Shown: positions 15,800 to 28,496 of the stretch, piece after piece | Position numbering within the stretch: position 1 is the stretch's first letter | Layout: every line of letters starts with the position of its first letter | DNA from: Symbiodinium kawagutii | Taxonomy: Eukaryota > Sar > Dinophyceae > Suessiales > Symbiodiniaceae | Direction: 5' to 3' | Length of the DNA: 64,000 bases | NCBI GenBank assembly: GCA_009767595.1 | Contig: VSDK01011733.1 | Span: forward strand, 368,776-432,775 | Translations under genes and position numbers: made by a program | Notes under the pieces: model-generated | What the model saw: the letters and a program-made list of their open reading frames with translations, nothing else | Databases searched by the model: none | Told to the model about the DNA's origin: nothing

Positions 15800-17640
15800 G
15801 CCATGAGGGAGATGCCAACTTGGTGGCAGCGCGGGGGTGGAAACGGTGGAGGGATGGCGGTCATTGACCGAGTCAGCAACGAAGGGATGGCTGTTAAGAT
15901 GACGAGGAGTTGGTAAACTCGTGGTGGCTTTGTGGTGTATTATAGTGGTTGATGATGGCTATTGACTGATGCTGGAAATGCTGGAGGGATGACTATCACA
16001 ATGACTGGCGGGTGGCTAACTATGGTTAACTTTGTGTTTTTGAATGGTTAATGATGGCCATTGATGACTGATGGGGTGGGTGGATGATGATTCAGTGACT
16101 AGTGGGTCGTAGATGGTGAGTGATGGTTGGTAGTAGTGGTTACTCGATGGTTGAAAATGATGGGGAATGGCCAAGAATGGCTGCTGATATTGCTAGTGAG
16201 ACATCGCGAGAACATATGGCCGACAAGAGAGGATGGCCAACACTTACGGGCTGATGGTTGAAACCCCCGTTTGGATGTCAAATCGCCAGAAAGACAATGG
16301 ACCAGTAGATCTTTCCTGACCTGAGGGTCACTCATCGGAAAGGTTACTCTTCAATCACTTTGAAACAATTGTTTTTTTTTGATTCCTTTGATTTGTTGTT
16401 GTTCTTTTTTTGAATTCGATTGGTTTTTGGTGGAATGTTGTTTTTTTTGAATGTTTTGGATTTTTCGAGATTTTCCTGGAACTTTGTACATCCTTGCAGC
16501 TTGTTTGAAGAGTTACCCTTAGGAAGAGTAACCCAGAATCATCTGAAAACAACAACGACACAACCATCAGCAGCAGCAACAACAACAACGATGACAACAG
16601 CAGCAGTGATGACGATATGGTTTGAGATCAAGTTGTCCTCCAGCATGTTTGTTCCCATTGAAGCCAATGATTGATGGGAACCTGGGAACCATGGCTTACG
16701 GTAGATAAGTCCACTGGTTCCCATTTTTGTAGCCCTGGTTGACACAACTTTGCCACAATTTGATCTCCAGCTCCTGTTTTGTTCTGTTGTTGATCGACTG
16801 GTAGGTTGGAACCCAATCAGATTCGCACAGGTTGCCGGGAAAGCCATGTCATAAGTTATAAGCATCAACCAACCATTTTAAACCATTCTTGTCCCCTTGA
16901 ACCTTCCTTGATGCCTTGATGGTTCTACTAGCAGTGCTAGTTCGGAGAAGCAGGAGACCGTGACCATGACTGCAACCATTCCTGTAACCATGGTCATGAG
17001 CCACCATCAATCAAGCCCCAAGAAAATAATCGTTTTGGATTGGCTGAGCATTGCTCAAGTGTATCCTTATGCATCCTCGATCTCCATCAGCTTCCTGGCT
17101 TCTGAAGTACTGCTCGTTTACCATTACCGTTGGCTAATGATGGGAAATCAACGTCCCTTGGTTTATATTTCCCACCATTGTTAATCAGCGCTTCCTTAGT
17201 GGTATCAAACGTGGTAAACCACCATGAGGAGAGACATGCTTGGTATCATCATGTCAAACCCGCGTTGCAACCATCACGCCAGAAATATCCATGATCCAAA
17301 CCTATAGCTACACCAGTAGTACAACATATCACCAATGGTGAACCATTTCCAGCGCTAGCTGGTGGTTGCGAGTACTCATACGGGGGAGCGGTGGGTCACC
17401 AACAGTGGCAGAATGGCTACCTATGATTCTGGCTACAGTTAGCGTTCATGGTAATAGTTATGATATGGCATGATTTATTCGATGATTATGGTATGATCAT
17501 GGTATACCTAAATTTGTCTATTATGATTTATGCTATGACAATTATTTGTCTGACATCACTACCCCCCAACTGTTACCTATGGTGCCCCATGGGTAACAAC
17601 CCACATGACGAAGCCCACAGTACCATGGAGTCCGAACCTC
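15800..17640. other. Long non-coding stretch
   Basis: Dominated by degenerate GATGGTTG/CAACCATC words, T-rich and CAA/CAG-rich patches; no supported gene. Confidence 0.45.
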
Positions 17641-17649
17641 GCCTCTTAG

Positions 17650-17728
17650 GTTTTTGGTGGCCTTCCTCTTCTTCCTGGCCTTCGTCATCACCGCGGTGAT
17701 GTTGGACCGGAAGGGCGCCATCACTGTG
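17650..17728 (+). CDS. Candidate exon with membrane helix (channel-like set)
   Basis: Between CTCTTAG and a GTGAGT donor. Reads FLVAFLFFLAFVITAVMLDR then KGAITVV: one hydrophobic helix with a basic end. May belong with the exons at 18831, 20370 and 20953. Confidence 0.5.
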
Positions 17729-18472
17729 GTGAGTTGGCCGCGTGGATCAAATGGCAAAGGTCGTGGTAAGCATAGCCGCTTAAAAAAGCCATGGTTGATG
17801 ATGGGTGGTGGTGAATCATATCGACCAATGGTGGGTAATGACATAAAATGACATTAATGGCGGTTAGTTGCATGACTGGATGAGCGATTGATGGTCAACC
17901 ATAGCTTGCACATGGTTCATGCTGAACCATAGTTGGTAGATTGTGGCGATTGTGGTGGTTGATGGTTGGTAAGGGTCGATGTCAATGAATAGGCAAGAGT
18001 GCGACGACCCATGGTCGATGAGTGATGGTGTGCCGATTGCAATCACTAAGGCTTAATTGATGTGCTTGGCCAGTGGCCATTGGGTCTTTTGCCAAACTCA
18101 CCTCACCAACAAGTAATTATCTATCATGACGATGGCGACGTGTAACTTACAGTCGGTACTTATAGTTGTCAGTATTTCGGCCGACCGGCTTAGCCCCAGA
18201 TTCATGCCTTTTTCTTCCAGCATGCTTTCGTCGCCTTTGGTGGGCAGAAGCGGTTCCGGCAGTTGTTTGCTCACCTGGTGCAGATTTGCCATGCTTCAGC
18301 TGTAGCTTTGCCTTGATGTTGCTGAGAATCGAGGTTTTAACTGGGTATGATACCAATCATGCTCAGGCTTGCATCATCATTCAAGATCATTCGGTGACAT
18401 TTCTTTGAAGTATTGTGCATATTGACCAGTGCAGGTGCCCTGTCAACACCCTGTCCGTGTATCTAATTATAA

Positions 18473-18492
18473 TTATATATATATATATATAC
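18473..18492. repeat. (TA)n microsatellite
   Basis: Short TA run. Confidence 0.9.
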
Positions 18493-18830
18493 GATCCATG
18501 TACTATATCGTCATGCCATGGTTAATCATCACCGACAATTGTCAGTCATGACTGTCTAACCATCAGTTAGCCACTCGAATTGACCACCATCAACTCAGCA
18601 TGATCCACCTCTTGGATGTGCATCCCCACCGCCACCTAGCAACTGCTAACAACCAACATGGTTATAGGATGTTATAGGGGTTAGTTCAGCTGCCTTATTA
18701 CGTGCAACTCACCACGGATACATCCCAACCTCGCAAACTGCACATCCAAGCTGATATATCCCTTATAAACCGTCATCAACCGTAAACCATCATAAATTTC
18801 AACCTCATAAACCATAGATTTCCCATTAAG

Positions 18831-19038
18831 AGACAACCGTCCTCAACTGCTCCACCACTGATGGCCACGGCTTCAGCCCGATGCCCGTTGCGCTGGTTCC
18901 ACCGTCGTCGTTCCCCAGGTCCCTGTACCGCGGCTTGATCTTCGGCGACGGCGCGGGCCTGGACAACATGGGCTTCGCCATCGAGGGGAGCTGGCGCGAG
19001 GGCGATGGAGGTGCGCCGGCGGGGAACATGGCTTGGAG
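18831..19038 (+). CDS. Candidate exon, pore-loop-like segment
   Basis: After TTAAG the frame reads TTVLNCSTTDGHGFSPMPVA, then FPRSLYRGLIFGDGAGLDNM and EGSWREGDGG, ending at GAG|GTAGCA. Very GC3-rich in an AT-rich context, so coding is likely. The FGDGAGLD turn after a helix recalls pore loops of protist ion-transport channels; that identification is an inference from the neighbouring S6-like exon. Confidence 0.55.
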
Positions 19039-19859
19039 GTAGCATTTTTACTAAGAATTTTTATTGGAAGATGGTGAGTTTCAATGTTGGAGGTGGCATT
19101 TTTCATTGGAAGATGGTGAGTTTCAATGTTAATCATGTGGTGATTGATCAAAATTTGTTGCAATCATTGCTGAAAAGTAGATTGGATAAGATTCTATAGT
19201 CGATGATTTTGGTCTCAACTGACTTCCAACTCATCCAATAGTAAGCATTTTAAGTACTAAACCAAGCATTTTTGGGGTACCCCTATCCTTGAGAAACATC
19301 CATGTGAACCATCGGATTTTTAATTGGGCAGTAGCATTTTTATTGGGAAAACAGTCGGCTTTGTGGGGGATACCCCCTATGACATAGTGGTTTCTCAAGC
19401 CATAGGGGCACCCAAAGTTATGGTTCGTATAGAGTAGACATGGTTAATCAGCATTGGATGATAACTGGGGGTTCCCTATTTTGCGACACGCCCGCATCCA
19501 TTGATTTTGGATCAATGTCACGACTACTCAACGAAGCTATAGCCGTGGAATTAGCTCATGGCTGTTTTGGATCGATTTGATGGTGAGCGAATAGCTGGTT
19601 CAAAATACTGCCAGCTGTTAAGCTGGACCCCGGGTTGGTGGTTCATTACCCCTGGTTTCACCATCAAATATGGTGGCTTCTTAAGACAGGGAACCCCAAA
19701 AGTGGCTGGCTGGAGTATTGTACATGGTCAATCAACTGAATGATTTGAAGGTACCCCTACGGCTTGAGAAACCACCACATGGCGCTTGTTGCACCATTTC
19801 CACGCCCCAGCATACGGGTCACCATGGAAACCGCCGAGCCCAGGTGGAATGCTTCACGA

Positions 19860-19960
19860 TATCGACGAGCTTCGACTGCAAGCGCTGACACGACTTGCCT
19901 TGACGACTGATCTGTCCAACCGCGAAGGGGTTGAAATGGGCTGGACAAGACACTGGACGA
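19860..19960 (+). CDS. Candidate exon, unknown protein
   Basis: Reads MLHDIDELRLQALTRLALTT and DLSNREGVEMGW. The minus strand is also open, so the strand is uncertain. Confidence 0.3.
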
Positions 19961-20369
19961 CCCACATCAACCCCCATCAATCCCCATCAGCCCATCACTT
20001 CCGGATGATTTAATGCACGAGCTGGTGATGTGTCGCCAGTTTGATCAACCCTATCAACCCTTTGGTGTTTTGTTGTGGTTCTTGTGATGTGGGGAAGCCC
20101 TAGCAGCCCACCATTTGCAACTTGGAAGCTATTTCTTGTTGATGACTGTTCGTTGTTGACCATCAGTCAGGGCCGCTTTTCGGAATACTTGTAGCAGTCC
20201 AAGTAGTCACCATCCCTTCAAAATTCGGCTTGTCAACCAGCTTGGCTCAAGAACAGCCAATGATTGAGTGAATCCCTCAGTTTCCTGGGTGGAATCTCGC
20301 ACGCTTGGCTGGTCAACGATCGCCCAGTGAAAAATTGCCTACCAGGGCCTTGGGTCGTTCCCAACTCAG

Positions 20370-20446
20370 GTCTTGCAACAGTTGCTGGTCATCATGGCCA
20401 TCTTGGGCACCGTCACCTTTATTGTGAAGCTTGGCGCTCGAGGGGC
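20370..20446 (+). CDS. Candidate exon with membrane helix (S6-like start)
   Basis: After ACTCAG the frame reads VLQQLLVIMAILGTVTFIVK. The donor is unclear. Joining after GTGAAGCT to the exon at 20953 would read TFIVKLILNMIIAIY, a continuous S6-like helix, but that boundary is not canonical. Confidence 0.45.
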
Positions 20447-20519
20447 TGACAGGATTCTCCCGTGGAGGATTGGCAGATCCATAGAACCATTCAACATATT
20501 CAACCACCCCCAAGTTTAC

Positions 20520-20609
20520 CATTCACGGCCCGTGTTTGCTCATCAAACATGGCTGTCTTGATGTCATTCTTCATCTCACAACAGGAGCGATCATAATTTT
20601 GGCCAATGA
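20520..20609 (-). CDS. Candidate exon, unknown protein
   Basis: Minus strand: CCCAAG acceptor, frame VIGQNYDRSCCEMKNDIKTA then MFDEQTRAVNG, GTAAAC donor. Coding-like; no family recognised. Confidence 0.4.
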
Positions 20610-20952
20610 CTTGGGGTAGGTGACATGCCGGATTGAGCCTGCGTGGGTCCCCAATATCCACCGGTGGGGTGGCCATTATGGTCGATGGCCCACGCCCAGT
20701 CCCTTCCCCACACCATGTATTGGTTCCTTTTTGGAAGCCATGCAAGTTCGTTCCCCTGCGAAACCAAGGGGGTTCTGCAGGGGAATGGGTTACCGCTGAA
20801 GGAAAAGCACTAGCGACATGGAGAACAGGCACGTGATCCCAGGTCTCCGCAAGAAACCCATGCAGCCCCACCCATTTGTTGCCATGAATCCGTGATTTCT
20901 TGACCTATGGGCATGCCAGTGGATGGATCATCGAAACGCAGCTTCAGCTCAG

Positions 20953-21039
20953 GATTCTGAACATGATCATCGCCATCTACAGCAATGAGTACGGCCGCCT
21001 GGAAATGGAATCCGATCTGCTTTTCCAACGGGACGCTGG
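20953..21039 (+). CDS. Candidate ion-channel S6/C-terminal exon
   Basis: After CTCAG the frame reads ILNMIIAIYSNEYGRLEMES then DLLFQRD. The pattern LN(M/L)(I/L)IA(I/V)Y.NEY is typical of the inner end of S6 in cation channels. Likely donor GCTGG|GTGGCA. Together with 18831-19038 and 20370-20446 it suggests one plus-strand channel gene with 0.5-1.3 kb introns. Confidence 0.52.
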
Positions 21040-21099
21040 GTGGCAGACGGCTTCTGTTGGTTTGATTTCGCATGTGGGGCTCCATGCGTGAGATGCCCT

Positions 21100-23100
21100 C
21101 ACAAAACGTGAGTCTTTCGCGAAATTTTCATGGCTGGAGATGGTTGTGGGATGAAGTATATCTTGGATTATCTTGGCTGCAAATGCCTACGCTCGCATCT
21201 GCATGCTGCGCTTCTGACCACGAGGAACGCGCCAAGTATTGCTGCAATTGCCTGTGTCCCGGCGCAAGTGTGTGGCACCAGGGTCCTCAGCAGTTGGTAC
21301 GTGGTTGTCTGCACCCAATGAAGCAGCAGTTTAGTTGATGATTTTCGGGGTGCTGCGTGGTGGGATTGGAATTTGCTCTCCGCGGCCAAACGGTAGCGAC
21401 CCGAAGTTGCTCAAGTTGATCATTTTTTTTGATGGAAAGTCAAGCTGCAGAAAGATTTTTTCAAGGATGTATTGGCACGTAATAGGTGATGATTGGGAGG
21501 GGAATTGAGAAGAATATCATTTCTGCTACTGGTTGTTGATGGGTCATCAATTGCAGTACCATGGTGCACAATTGAAAATTAGATATTGTCAATTATGATT
21601 TGGGAGGTGAACAATATAACAACCAGGGACATGAACAGCATGGTTCTGGGGTTCTTCCCCTCATTTCGTTGGCTTCATCAGAAATGTGAGGCAGCTAGAG
21701 GAAGCAACCCGCAAGTGCGGTGATCTCGGATCATCCCAGGATCCATCCGCTCATCGTGGTTACCAGGTAGCAACATGGACCGGCGATGCTTCCGAGCCAT
21801 GGACGCTTTACACCGGCCCGGCAAGCTGTGATCATCTACGCGTGTCATGCACACAAAAACGATAGATGATGGGATGTTTCTGCGGGCGTTTATCTGTACC
21901 ATTGTGCGTAAAATAATCATGAACCACTATTTGGGCTTCATTCACCACTACAGCAACCGCTCTCAACCACCATCAATCATCAGTTATAAGTGATTAGTAG
22001 CGGTCAAAGATCACTATAAGCAGCACCACCATCAATCACAACCGCCATCAATCATCATCAACCACCATCAACCATCATGAACCATCATGAATCATGAGCC
22101 ATCATTGGACCATAATCATTAATCAATCATCAACCATCATCACCAATTAACGGTCACCATAAGCAGCACCACGAGACCCACGAGACGCCAAGAGACGCCC
22201 AGGCTTGGCATGCAGAAGCTGCGCAGTCGAAACTGTTGCCTTCGATACCTGGTGCGCTTCGTAGTGCACCTCGGCGACCCCCAGAGACAGCTATGGGGCA
22301 CGGGTCTGGGGGCAGCCATGGGGTGCCATGCTTGGGTCTTGGGTCATGGTTAGGTAAGGAAGGTTGGTATGGGTGAGTTCATGATGCTTGGTGATGGTTT
22401 GTTAGGAAAAAAACGGCCACTGATGGCAAGCTGATGGTTTTGCGGAGTTGATGATGATCAACTGATTGTCAATGATACAAGGGTGGGTGGTCACTAATGA
22501 TGCCTAATGATCAATCATGGGTCAGCATATGGTGCTCAATGATGGTCAATGATGGTAGTTCATGATGTTGAACGCTGGTAATGAGGATCAATGATGGTTA
22601 TATATAAGTTATATGGTGGCTTCATGATGATTTTTAATTACTGTTTGATGATGGTAGTTGTGTACGTATGCTTAATCGATGATTTGCAAGGGTCGATGCT
22701 GATTGGTGTTGCGAAGAATGGGGTAAGCTCCCAACCATGGCTTTTAAAATGCTGGAAAAGCGGTCCTGTTGGTCAAAGAAAAGATATGGTGGTGCAAACA
22801 TGTAGGATTTATACAATTTAATGATGGTAGGTGTTTTTTTCAAAGAGGCGGCCACCCAAATCATTCAGTTATGAACCCTTTCATCAAAATGGTGGTAGTG
22901 TTTTTCACAATAGGGCTACCCCGGATATCCCCAAATCATCTTTTATGGTCATCAACCATGGAAGATTGATGGTTTAAGCTACTTATTTGTTGAGAGCACC
23001 CAACTCAGGTCAGAACAACCATCATCACACACCCAAAGCATCAGTTCTGGCCGACCATCTCACCGTTGATGCGCCATGTGCCACGATGGGGAGAAGACTG
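21100..23100. other. Mostly non-coding stretch
   Basis: Ambiguous two-strand open segments at 21130-21300, then long CATCAATCATCA-type low complexity (21940-22170). A short coding-like island at 22212-22352 is listed separately. Diverged family A and related foldback sequence near 22840-22960. Confidence 0.4.
22212..22352 (+). CDS. Candidate short coding island
   Basis: Frame MQKLRSRNCCLRYLVRFVVH then LGDPQRQLWGTGLGAAM to a TAG, GC3-rich with AT-rich flanks. Terminal exon or fragment; unknown. Confidence 0.33.
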
Positions 23101-23147
23101 AATTGATTTCACACGTCAGTGGCCGAATACTATCATAGACGCCAGCA

Positions 23148-23543
23148 TTGTTTCCCCCCAGTTGCGGGATTGCGGAGGATCTTCATGATATTGCTGTTGC
23201 TGCGAGAAAGGGTGTGGCAGTTCATAGGTGGTTTATCCAATTTTCAATGAGAATTCACCGGTCCCACGTGCCAATACCATGCCCATTCCAGCCATGTCAG
23301 CAGCACTGGACCACAACATCTGAGGATCTTATGCTCCGCTGGCGCTATTTTGCTGTTCACCTTCTTCCCCAGTGCCGCACTCAGCAGAAATTTGTACAAG
23401 TGGGTGCACGCGAGGGAGAGGTGTCACAGGGTTTAGTGCGGATGCTGGTGGTGTGCCACTTTGATGTTCAGTTTGAGGCCCATTCAAAAAGAACCGGAAC
23501 AATCAATAGACATGTGGAATGCAATGTAAAAACACGAGTTTGA
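23148..23543 (+). CDS. Hypothetical ORF, 131 residues
   Basis: Uninterrupted frame starting ATG (MFPPSCGIAEDLHDIAVAAR) and ending CNVKTRV. Cys/His/Arg-rich without a recognised motif. Length is near what chance allows, so only weakly supported. Confidence 0.25.
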   Translation: MFPPSCGIAEDLHDIAVAARKGVAVHRWFIQFSMRIHRSHVPIPCPFQPCQQHWTTTSEDLMLRWRYFAVHLLPQCRTQQKFVQVGAREGEVSQGLVRMLVVCHFDVQFEAHSKRTGTINRHVECNVKTRV

Positions 23544-23992
23544 ACAAAAAACATACATGCGATTCATGTGATGATCCTTTGGAGGCATTGCGCCAGTGGT
23601 TTGTTGTGAGATCTAGCGCGTTGTTGTTAGATCCTGTTTGCAGTGGGATTGTGGCGAGGATATGTTATGAGTTAAGCCGGGCCCAAGTAATACCAGTTAA
23701 TCCCACGTCATAGCCAGTTAAACCGTGAAATCCAGTCAACACTCCTCAGCACCACTGACTAGCAGTTAATACCTGCCAATGCCAGTTACCACCACTTAAT
23801 ACCAGGTCATACCACTCAATACCAGATCGTACCAATTGCTGCCACTTGAATATAGCTGGTTCATAGCACTCAATACCAGTGAATACCGGTCTATGGTGGT
23901 TGATGCTATCCAATACCAAGCCACTATGGTTAATTACTTATTCTCCTTATTATTAACCACGAATGGATCATCAACTAACCGCTAACTCACCA

Positions 23993-24168
23993 NNNNNNNN
24001 NNNNNNNNNNNNNNNNNNNNNNNNNNNNNNNNNNNNNNNNNNNNNNNNNNNNNNNNNNNNNNNNNNNNNNNNNNNNNNNNNNNNNNNNNNNNNNNNNNNN
24101 NNNNNNNNNNNNNNNNNNNNNNNNNNNNNNNNNNNNNNNNNNNNNNNNNNNNNNNNNNNNNNNNNNNN
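23993..24168. other. Assembly gap
   Basis: 176 N bases; flanking sequence on both sides is TTAACCATTCATTAACC-type low complexity, a likely cause of the gap. Confidence 0.99.
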
Positions 24169-24298
24169 GGTTCAGCATTATCTAACCATTCATTAACCAT
24201 TCATTAAGCACCAATCAACCACGAACTAGCCATGAAATCCCACTTCCCAAGCCTCAAAAAACTCAGCATTTTTCACCAGTCCCCAAGGTTACCCAGCA

Positions 24299-24438
24299 GC
24301 TCACACGGCAAGCGCAGGTGGAGGCGATCCCCTCAACAAGAGCTTCACCAGCTCTCCAGCAACACCAGCGGCCGCCTTTCTCTTAGCCATCGCCGAGGTG
24401 GGGCACACTGGTGGCCTTGGATGCGCCACGGCGAGCCG
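24299..24438 (+). CDS. Candidate exon, unknown protein
   Basis: Frame GGGDPLNKSFTSSPATPAAA, then FLLAIAEVGHTGGLGCATAS, ending at a GTCAGT donor. Upstream boundary one of three AGs at 24287-24298. Good codon bias. Confidence 0.42.
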
Positions 24439-24469
24439 GTCAGTGATCAGAATTCCACCATGGTTTCGT

Positions 24470-25240
24470 AACGGGGTTAGAACCTATCGGCTACAGGGCC
24501 TATGGTTTTTAGGGGTTATGATGGATTATAACCTACCTTATAGGGTGTAACTACCCATGGTGAACTAACCCCAGCTGCACATCCAAGTAGTTAGTGGTTG
24601 GGCACTGGTTTGTAGACGGGCCAGCCAGGCGAAGAGCGCGAGTCGTTTAAGAAATTGTGTGCTACTAACATGCGCATGATTCGATATCTCTATGGTTCGT
24701 TAGTGGTTGATATTGGTTGGTTCATGTTGGCTATTGATGAACAATTGATGACTATTACTGGTCAATTGGTACTTAAGTCATGGTTAGGTGGTGGTTGATA
24801 TTGGTTTATTAGTAGTGACTAGCCAACAGAAACTAAATAGTGGAAATACTGATTCGTGATGGTTGGTTGATGGTGGATATTGATTGAACAGATGAAAAGA
24901 GCAACACTAGTTTAAAAGCAAGGCTAATAGTTTTGAATTCATGGTTGGGAAGTTGGTCAATATCTTGGCTTGTCCTGGTTGGTAAATGAGAGATGGTCAG
25001 CCATATCCCAAAATACTGTACTTGATGGACAATGATGGCCAATATTGGCCAATGAGGGTCAATAACCAATACTAACACAAAAAATCTCGAACTATTGGGC
25101 AACGATGATCAAAAAGCAGAACCCACTTCAGCAACTGAACGCTTCATTGCCAGAAGGATAGCCGCCCAAATTCAAAGGTTTAAGCCATCTTAAGCCCTGG
25201 CTTCAACTGGAAGGAAGTGAACCCATGGCTCGGAGAAGGT
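24470..25240. other. Non-coding stretch
   Basis: TTGGTTGATGTTGG-type words and the recurring motif CAGCTGCACATCCAAG (also near 18738, 25690 and 48612). No gene seen. Confidence 0.4.
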
Positions 25241-25249
25241 GCGTGGCAG

Positions 25250-25417
25250 GTCCCTCCCTTGGTTTGTGCCCGCCAGGTGGGTATGCAGGCGTTGATGATG
25301 CGCAGCGAATGGTTCGCCGTGGGCCGCAGTGGAGCGGAGGGGCCAAGGGAAGAGCATTTCCTATGGCGCCCTGGCGGCCAAGGGGTGACCGGGGGATGGC
25401 CGGTGCAAGGCACCCGG
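25250..25417 (+). CDS. Candidate exon, unknown protein
   Basis: 56 codons between GGCAG and CCCGG|GTGACA. Reads VPPLVCARQVGMQALMMRSE, FAVGRSGAEGPREEHFLWRP and TGGWPVQGTR. GC3-rich; a second plus frame is open too. Confidence 0.42.
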
Positions 25418-26270
25418 GTGACATGAAGCCATGGTGAGGTCAGGGTTGTGAACCAGACCCTTGTGGGGTCGTTGGCCATGGTTGTATGGCTTTGGGTCGA
25501 GCCATCCCAACAGACTAGTTGCAGCTCACCACCAGGTGCAATTCCAAGTGGTTTTCCCTGCTTCTCGCTGGGTTTAGCCAAGACACTGTCGCTTCGTTCG
25601 CCTGCCGCGCCCCATAAAGACTAGTTTGGCCAAGTTGGGTCATCGCTAGGGGTACCGGGGTTTTGACCCCACAATCATCTTCCACTTAAAGCCCCAGCTG
25701 CACATCCAAGTGCTGGCGCATGGCTTCTGGCCGATGAATCGATCACAGTCGATCCGGTTGAATGATGAGCATAATCCACAAGTTTCAAGCACCAATATCC
25801 ACGGAGATGCGACTCATAAATGAGAAAAGAACGGCCTGTGGCCTATGATGAACGGGTGCTGGTAGCCAGGGCTTGGTATACTGCAGGGTAGTTCACACTC
25901 AAGAATCACCACCCCACCGGCCCACCAGCCCCACTGGGAGAATCTGAGATTCGTTCCATCCAACCATCAGTTGACCATCAATTAACCCCCTCTCCGTAGG
26001 CTTTTCAGAAACCATCAATTGGCATCAATGAAGCATTATTATCAACCACCATCATGAAATCAATTAAGCATCAATGAGCCATCACTCAATTCATTATGAA
26101 CATCAATTATATCAATCACCATTATAATGCAACCATGATATTACAATTACTATTCCTATAACTATTGCTATATAACCTAAAATCGAATATGAAAAATAAA
26201 CACCGTCTCATGATTATATAACTCATATTATTACTTATTCGGGCAGGGTGACCTCCTGCTGGGCCTTCAA

Positions 26271-26345
26271 GGATCGTGCGGCGCTGCGAGCAGCGGGATC
26301 TGCAAGCCGAGCACAAGCGCGACCACCGCGCGGTGGTGTCCATGG
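26271..26345 (+). CDS. Candidate exon, unknown protein
   Basis: After TTCAAG the frame reads IVRRCEQRDLQAEHKRDHRA then VVSME. Charged helix; boundaries uncertain. Confidence 0.33.
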
Positions 26346-26714
26346 AGGCCGGCTGCTACCATTGGTGGTGGTTCCGTTCAGGCTTCCTAAGGGCTTAGGA
26401 ATAGGGATACTAAGCTATGGCTGGTGGTAGGGTTTTTTAGGGTTTACTATGGTTAATAATGGTTGATCATGACAAACTGCTATGGTTATTAAGCCTGTTG
26501 ATGAGCCTTACATCATTTCATAAGGTTTATCTAAGGTATATGGCTTGATTTTGTGATCAATTGCTAGGGATGATAAGCCAATTGATATCATTGAGATTAT
26601 CTTAATTGAAGGCTTATTGAAGCCATATGGATCCAACATTCGCCACCGGCTTATTAACATGATTGGTTAATTCATGATGGCTAGTGTTGGATCCATATGG
26701 CCGATGGTTGGGAG

Positions 26715-26783
26715 GGCCAGGAGGCATGGGTATCCAAACACCCCTTCACCTCTTTTGAAAAGGAAGCGAGGCCAGGAGATTCT
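26715..26783 (+). repeat. Introner-like dispersed repeat, copy
   Basis: GGTATCC, CTTTTGAAAAGGAAGCGAGG and CCAGGAGATTCTAGAGG match the consensus in order. Confidence 0.55.
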
Positions 26784-27235
26784 AGAGGTGTTCCATTGAA
26801 ATGCTGGAGTCTTTTCAGTGATACACATCTGTGATGGATGGTCAACTGATGGTTGAAAGCTCCGGCGACGAATGGTTGAAGAATGGCTATTTCATGATTA
26901 ATGAATGGTTTAGAGTGGTTAATGTTAACCCCTTGGTTTAATAAGTTTCATAGGTCTATAAATTGGGGGGTGCCAACTAGTAATAGTCCTTACCAACTAG
27001 TAATAGTCCTATGAAACTAAGTCCTACCATTGTTTTCATAGGTACCATTTTAATGGGAAACTAAGGCTTGTGGTAAGGATGGAGACCAAACACTTGAAGT
27101 TGCTGGCTGTTGGTTCGGAGGGATCCTTTCGGAGGCAGGGGTGCCGTCCTTGGCGGGCCGCCGGCGAGAAAAAGGGCCGTATCATTTCCGGGGAGCGATG
27201 CCAGGAGCGACCAGGAGGATTTGTTCACCAAATGC

Positions 27236-27339
27236 TGCCCTCCGGCAAACTAAGATGGAAGTAGAAAATCCACTATTTACTTTGGTTTTACCGATAAAAA
27301 AGGGTGATTTTCAGCTTCCAAATTAGTTTGCCAGAGAGT
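27236..27339. mobile_element. MITE-like family C copy
   Basis: Inverted ends GCCCTCCGGCAAACTAAG and AAATTAGTTTGCCAGAGAG around an AT-rich core. Confidence 0.75.
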
Positions 27340-28260
27340 AATCCATGATTGCTGGTGATGCTTGGTGGTGATTTACTGGCTCTGTTGCTTTCTAGCTGTC
27401 AAAACGTCATGTTAGAACTCTATCCGAGTTCTATGGGGTGGTCTTGTGTAGCTGAAGGGCCATCACCCTCAACATTTGGGGGGTATTCTAAGTATTTGGC
27501 CTGGCGGGAGTCAATGCCAAGGATCCATGCAAAACAACATAGAACCTGCCAACGAGACGATGAGCATTTTCTGCAGTTTTGGGATGTTCACTATAGGCTT
27601 TGATCCATGGGTATATAATTCAAGCACGCTGTCCAATTGTTGCAACCAGTGCATGCAGTTCGGCCATGTTTGATCCTGGGTTGGAAACATGGCATCTTAT
27701 GGCATATTTGTCCAAATCTCCAACCTTTCTTCTTGTTCACCAACCGGACTGATACATAAGATTTCAGATTGCGAAATCATCATGTAGGCAGCCATTGGAA
27801 CAAAAGGCAATGAATCGAGTCCAAAATTCGAGGGCACCCTTATGGCTGCCTAATATGTATGCACATGAGAAGGGTTGGTGTGAGTGTGATTATAGGAGGG
27901 TGCCATGAACACATATTTATTTGGATCATCATCGTCGTCAGTAGCGTGATCCATGACATGCAAGTCCATACCAAGCGTAATCTACCATTAAATCAAGGTG
28001 CGTCTCAAGGGGGCCCTTGCGGATATGTTTTCCTTGGATCATTGGGTTTGGTTACAGGAATTGTTCGAGGAAAGTGGCGGCCATGGATCCTCCATTTTTT
28101 GGTGCAAAAAACTGCTTGGCTTGGCTCTATCCAGCCATTGGTTAACATATGCGTATATATCATATAAATGAAAATGTACATGTGTATCTAAATATCCATC
28201 TTTGAAGTAGAGAGAATAGCCCACCTTTTGAAACCCTTTCCCTATTCAACATGTTCCAAT
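27340..28260. other. No supported gene
   Basis: Short open segments only (27349-27603, 27859-28167); composition matches the non-coding background. Confidence 0.4.
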
Positions 28261-28261
28261 T

Positions 28262-28299
28262 TGATATATATATATATATATATGTGTATATATATATAA
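28262..28299. repeat. (TA)n microsatellite
   Basis: Two TA runs interrupted by TGTG. Confidence 0.9.
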
Positions 28300-28374
28300 T
28301 TTGATATCTACTGGAGGACGCTTACATATTGTTGCTCATCCACCTTCACAAATTGATTGGAGATGCTTCCTCAG

Positions 28375-28454
28375 GGTACCACTTTCATGTGGCACATGCT
28401 CCAAGCTCTGCCAGCTGCGAGGCTCATGCGAAGTTGACCGAGCTGATGTCAGAC
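28375..28454 (+). CDS. Candidate exon, unknown protein
   Basis: Between TCCTCAG and GAC|GTACGA. Reads YHFHVAHAPSSASCEAHAKL then TELMSD. Coding-like, no family recognised. Confidence 0.42.
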
Positions 28455-28496
28455 GTACGACCCTCGTCCTCTATGATAGCTATGGGGTGTCAAGGG

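Noticed and set aside
23963..24200. ORFs spanning the gap
   Set aside because: They consist mostly of N.
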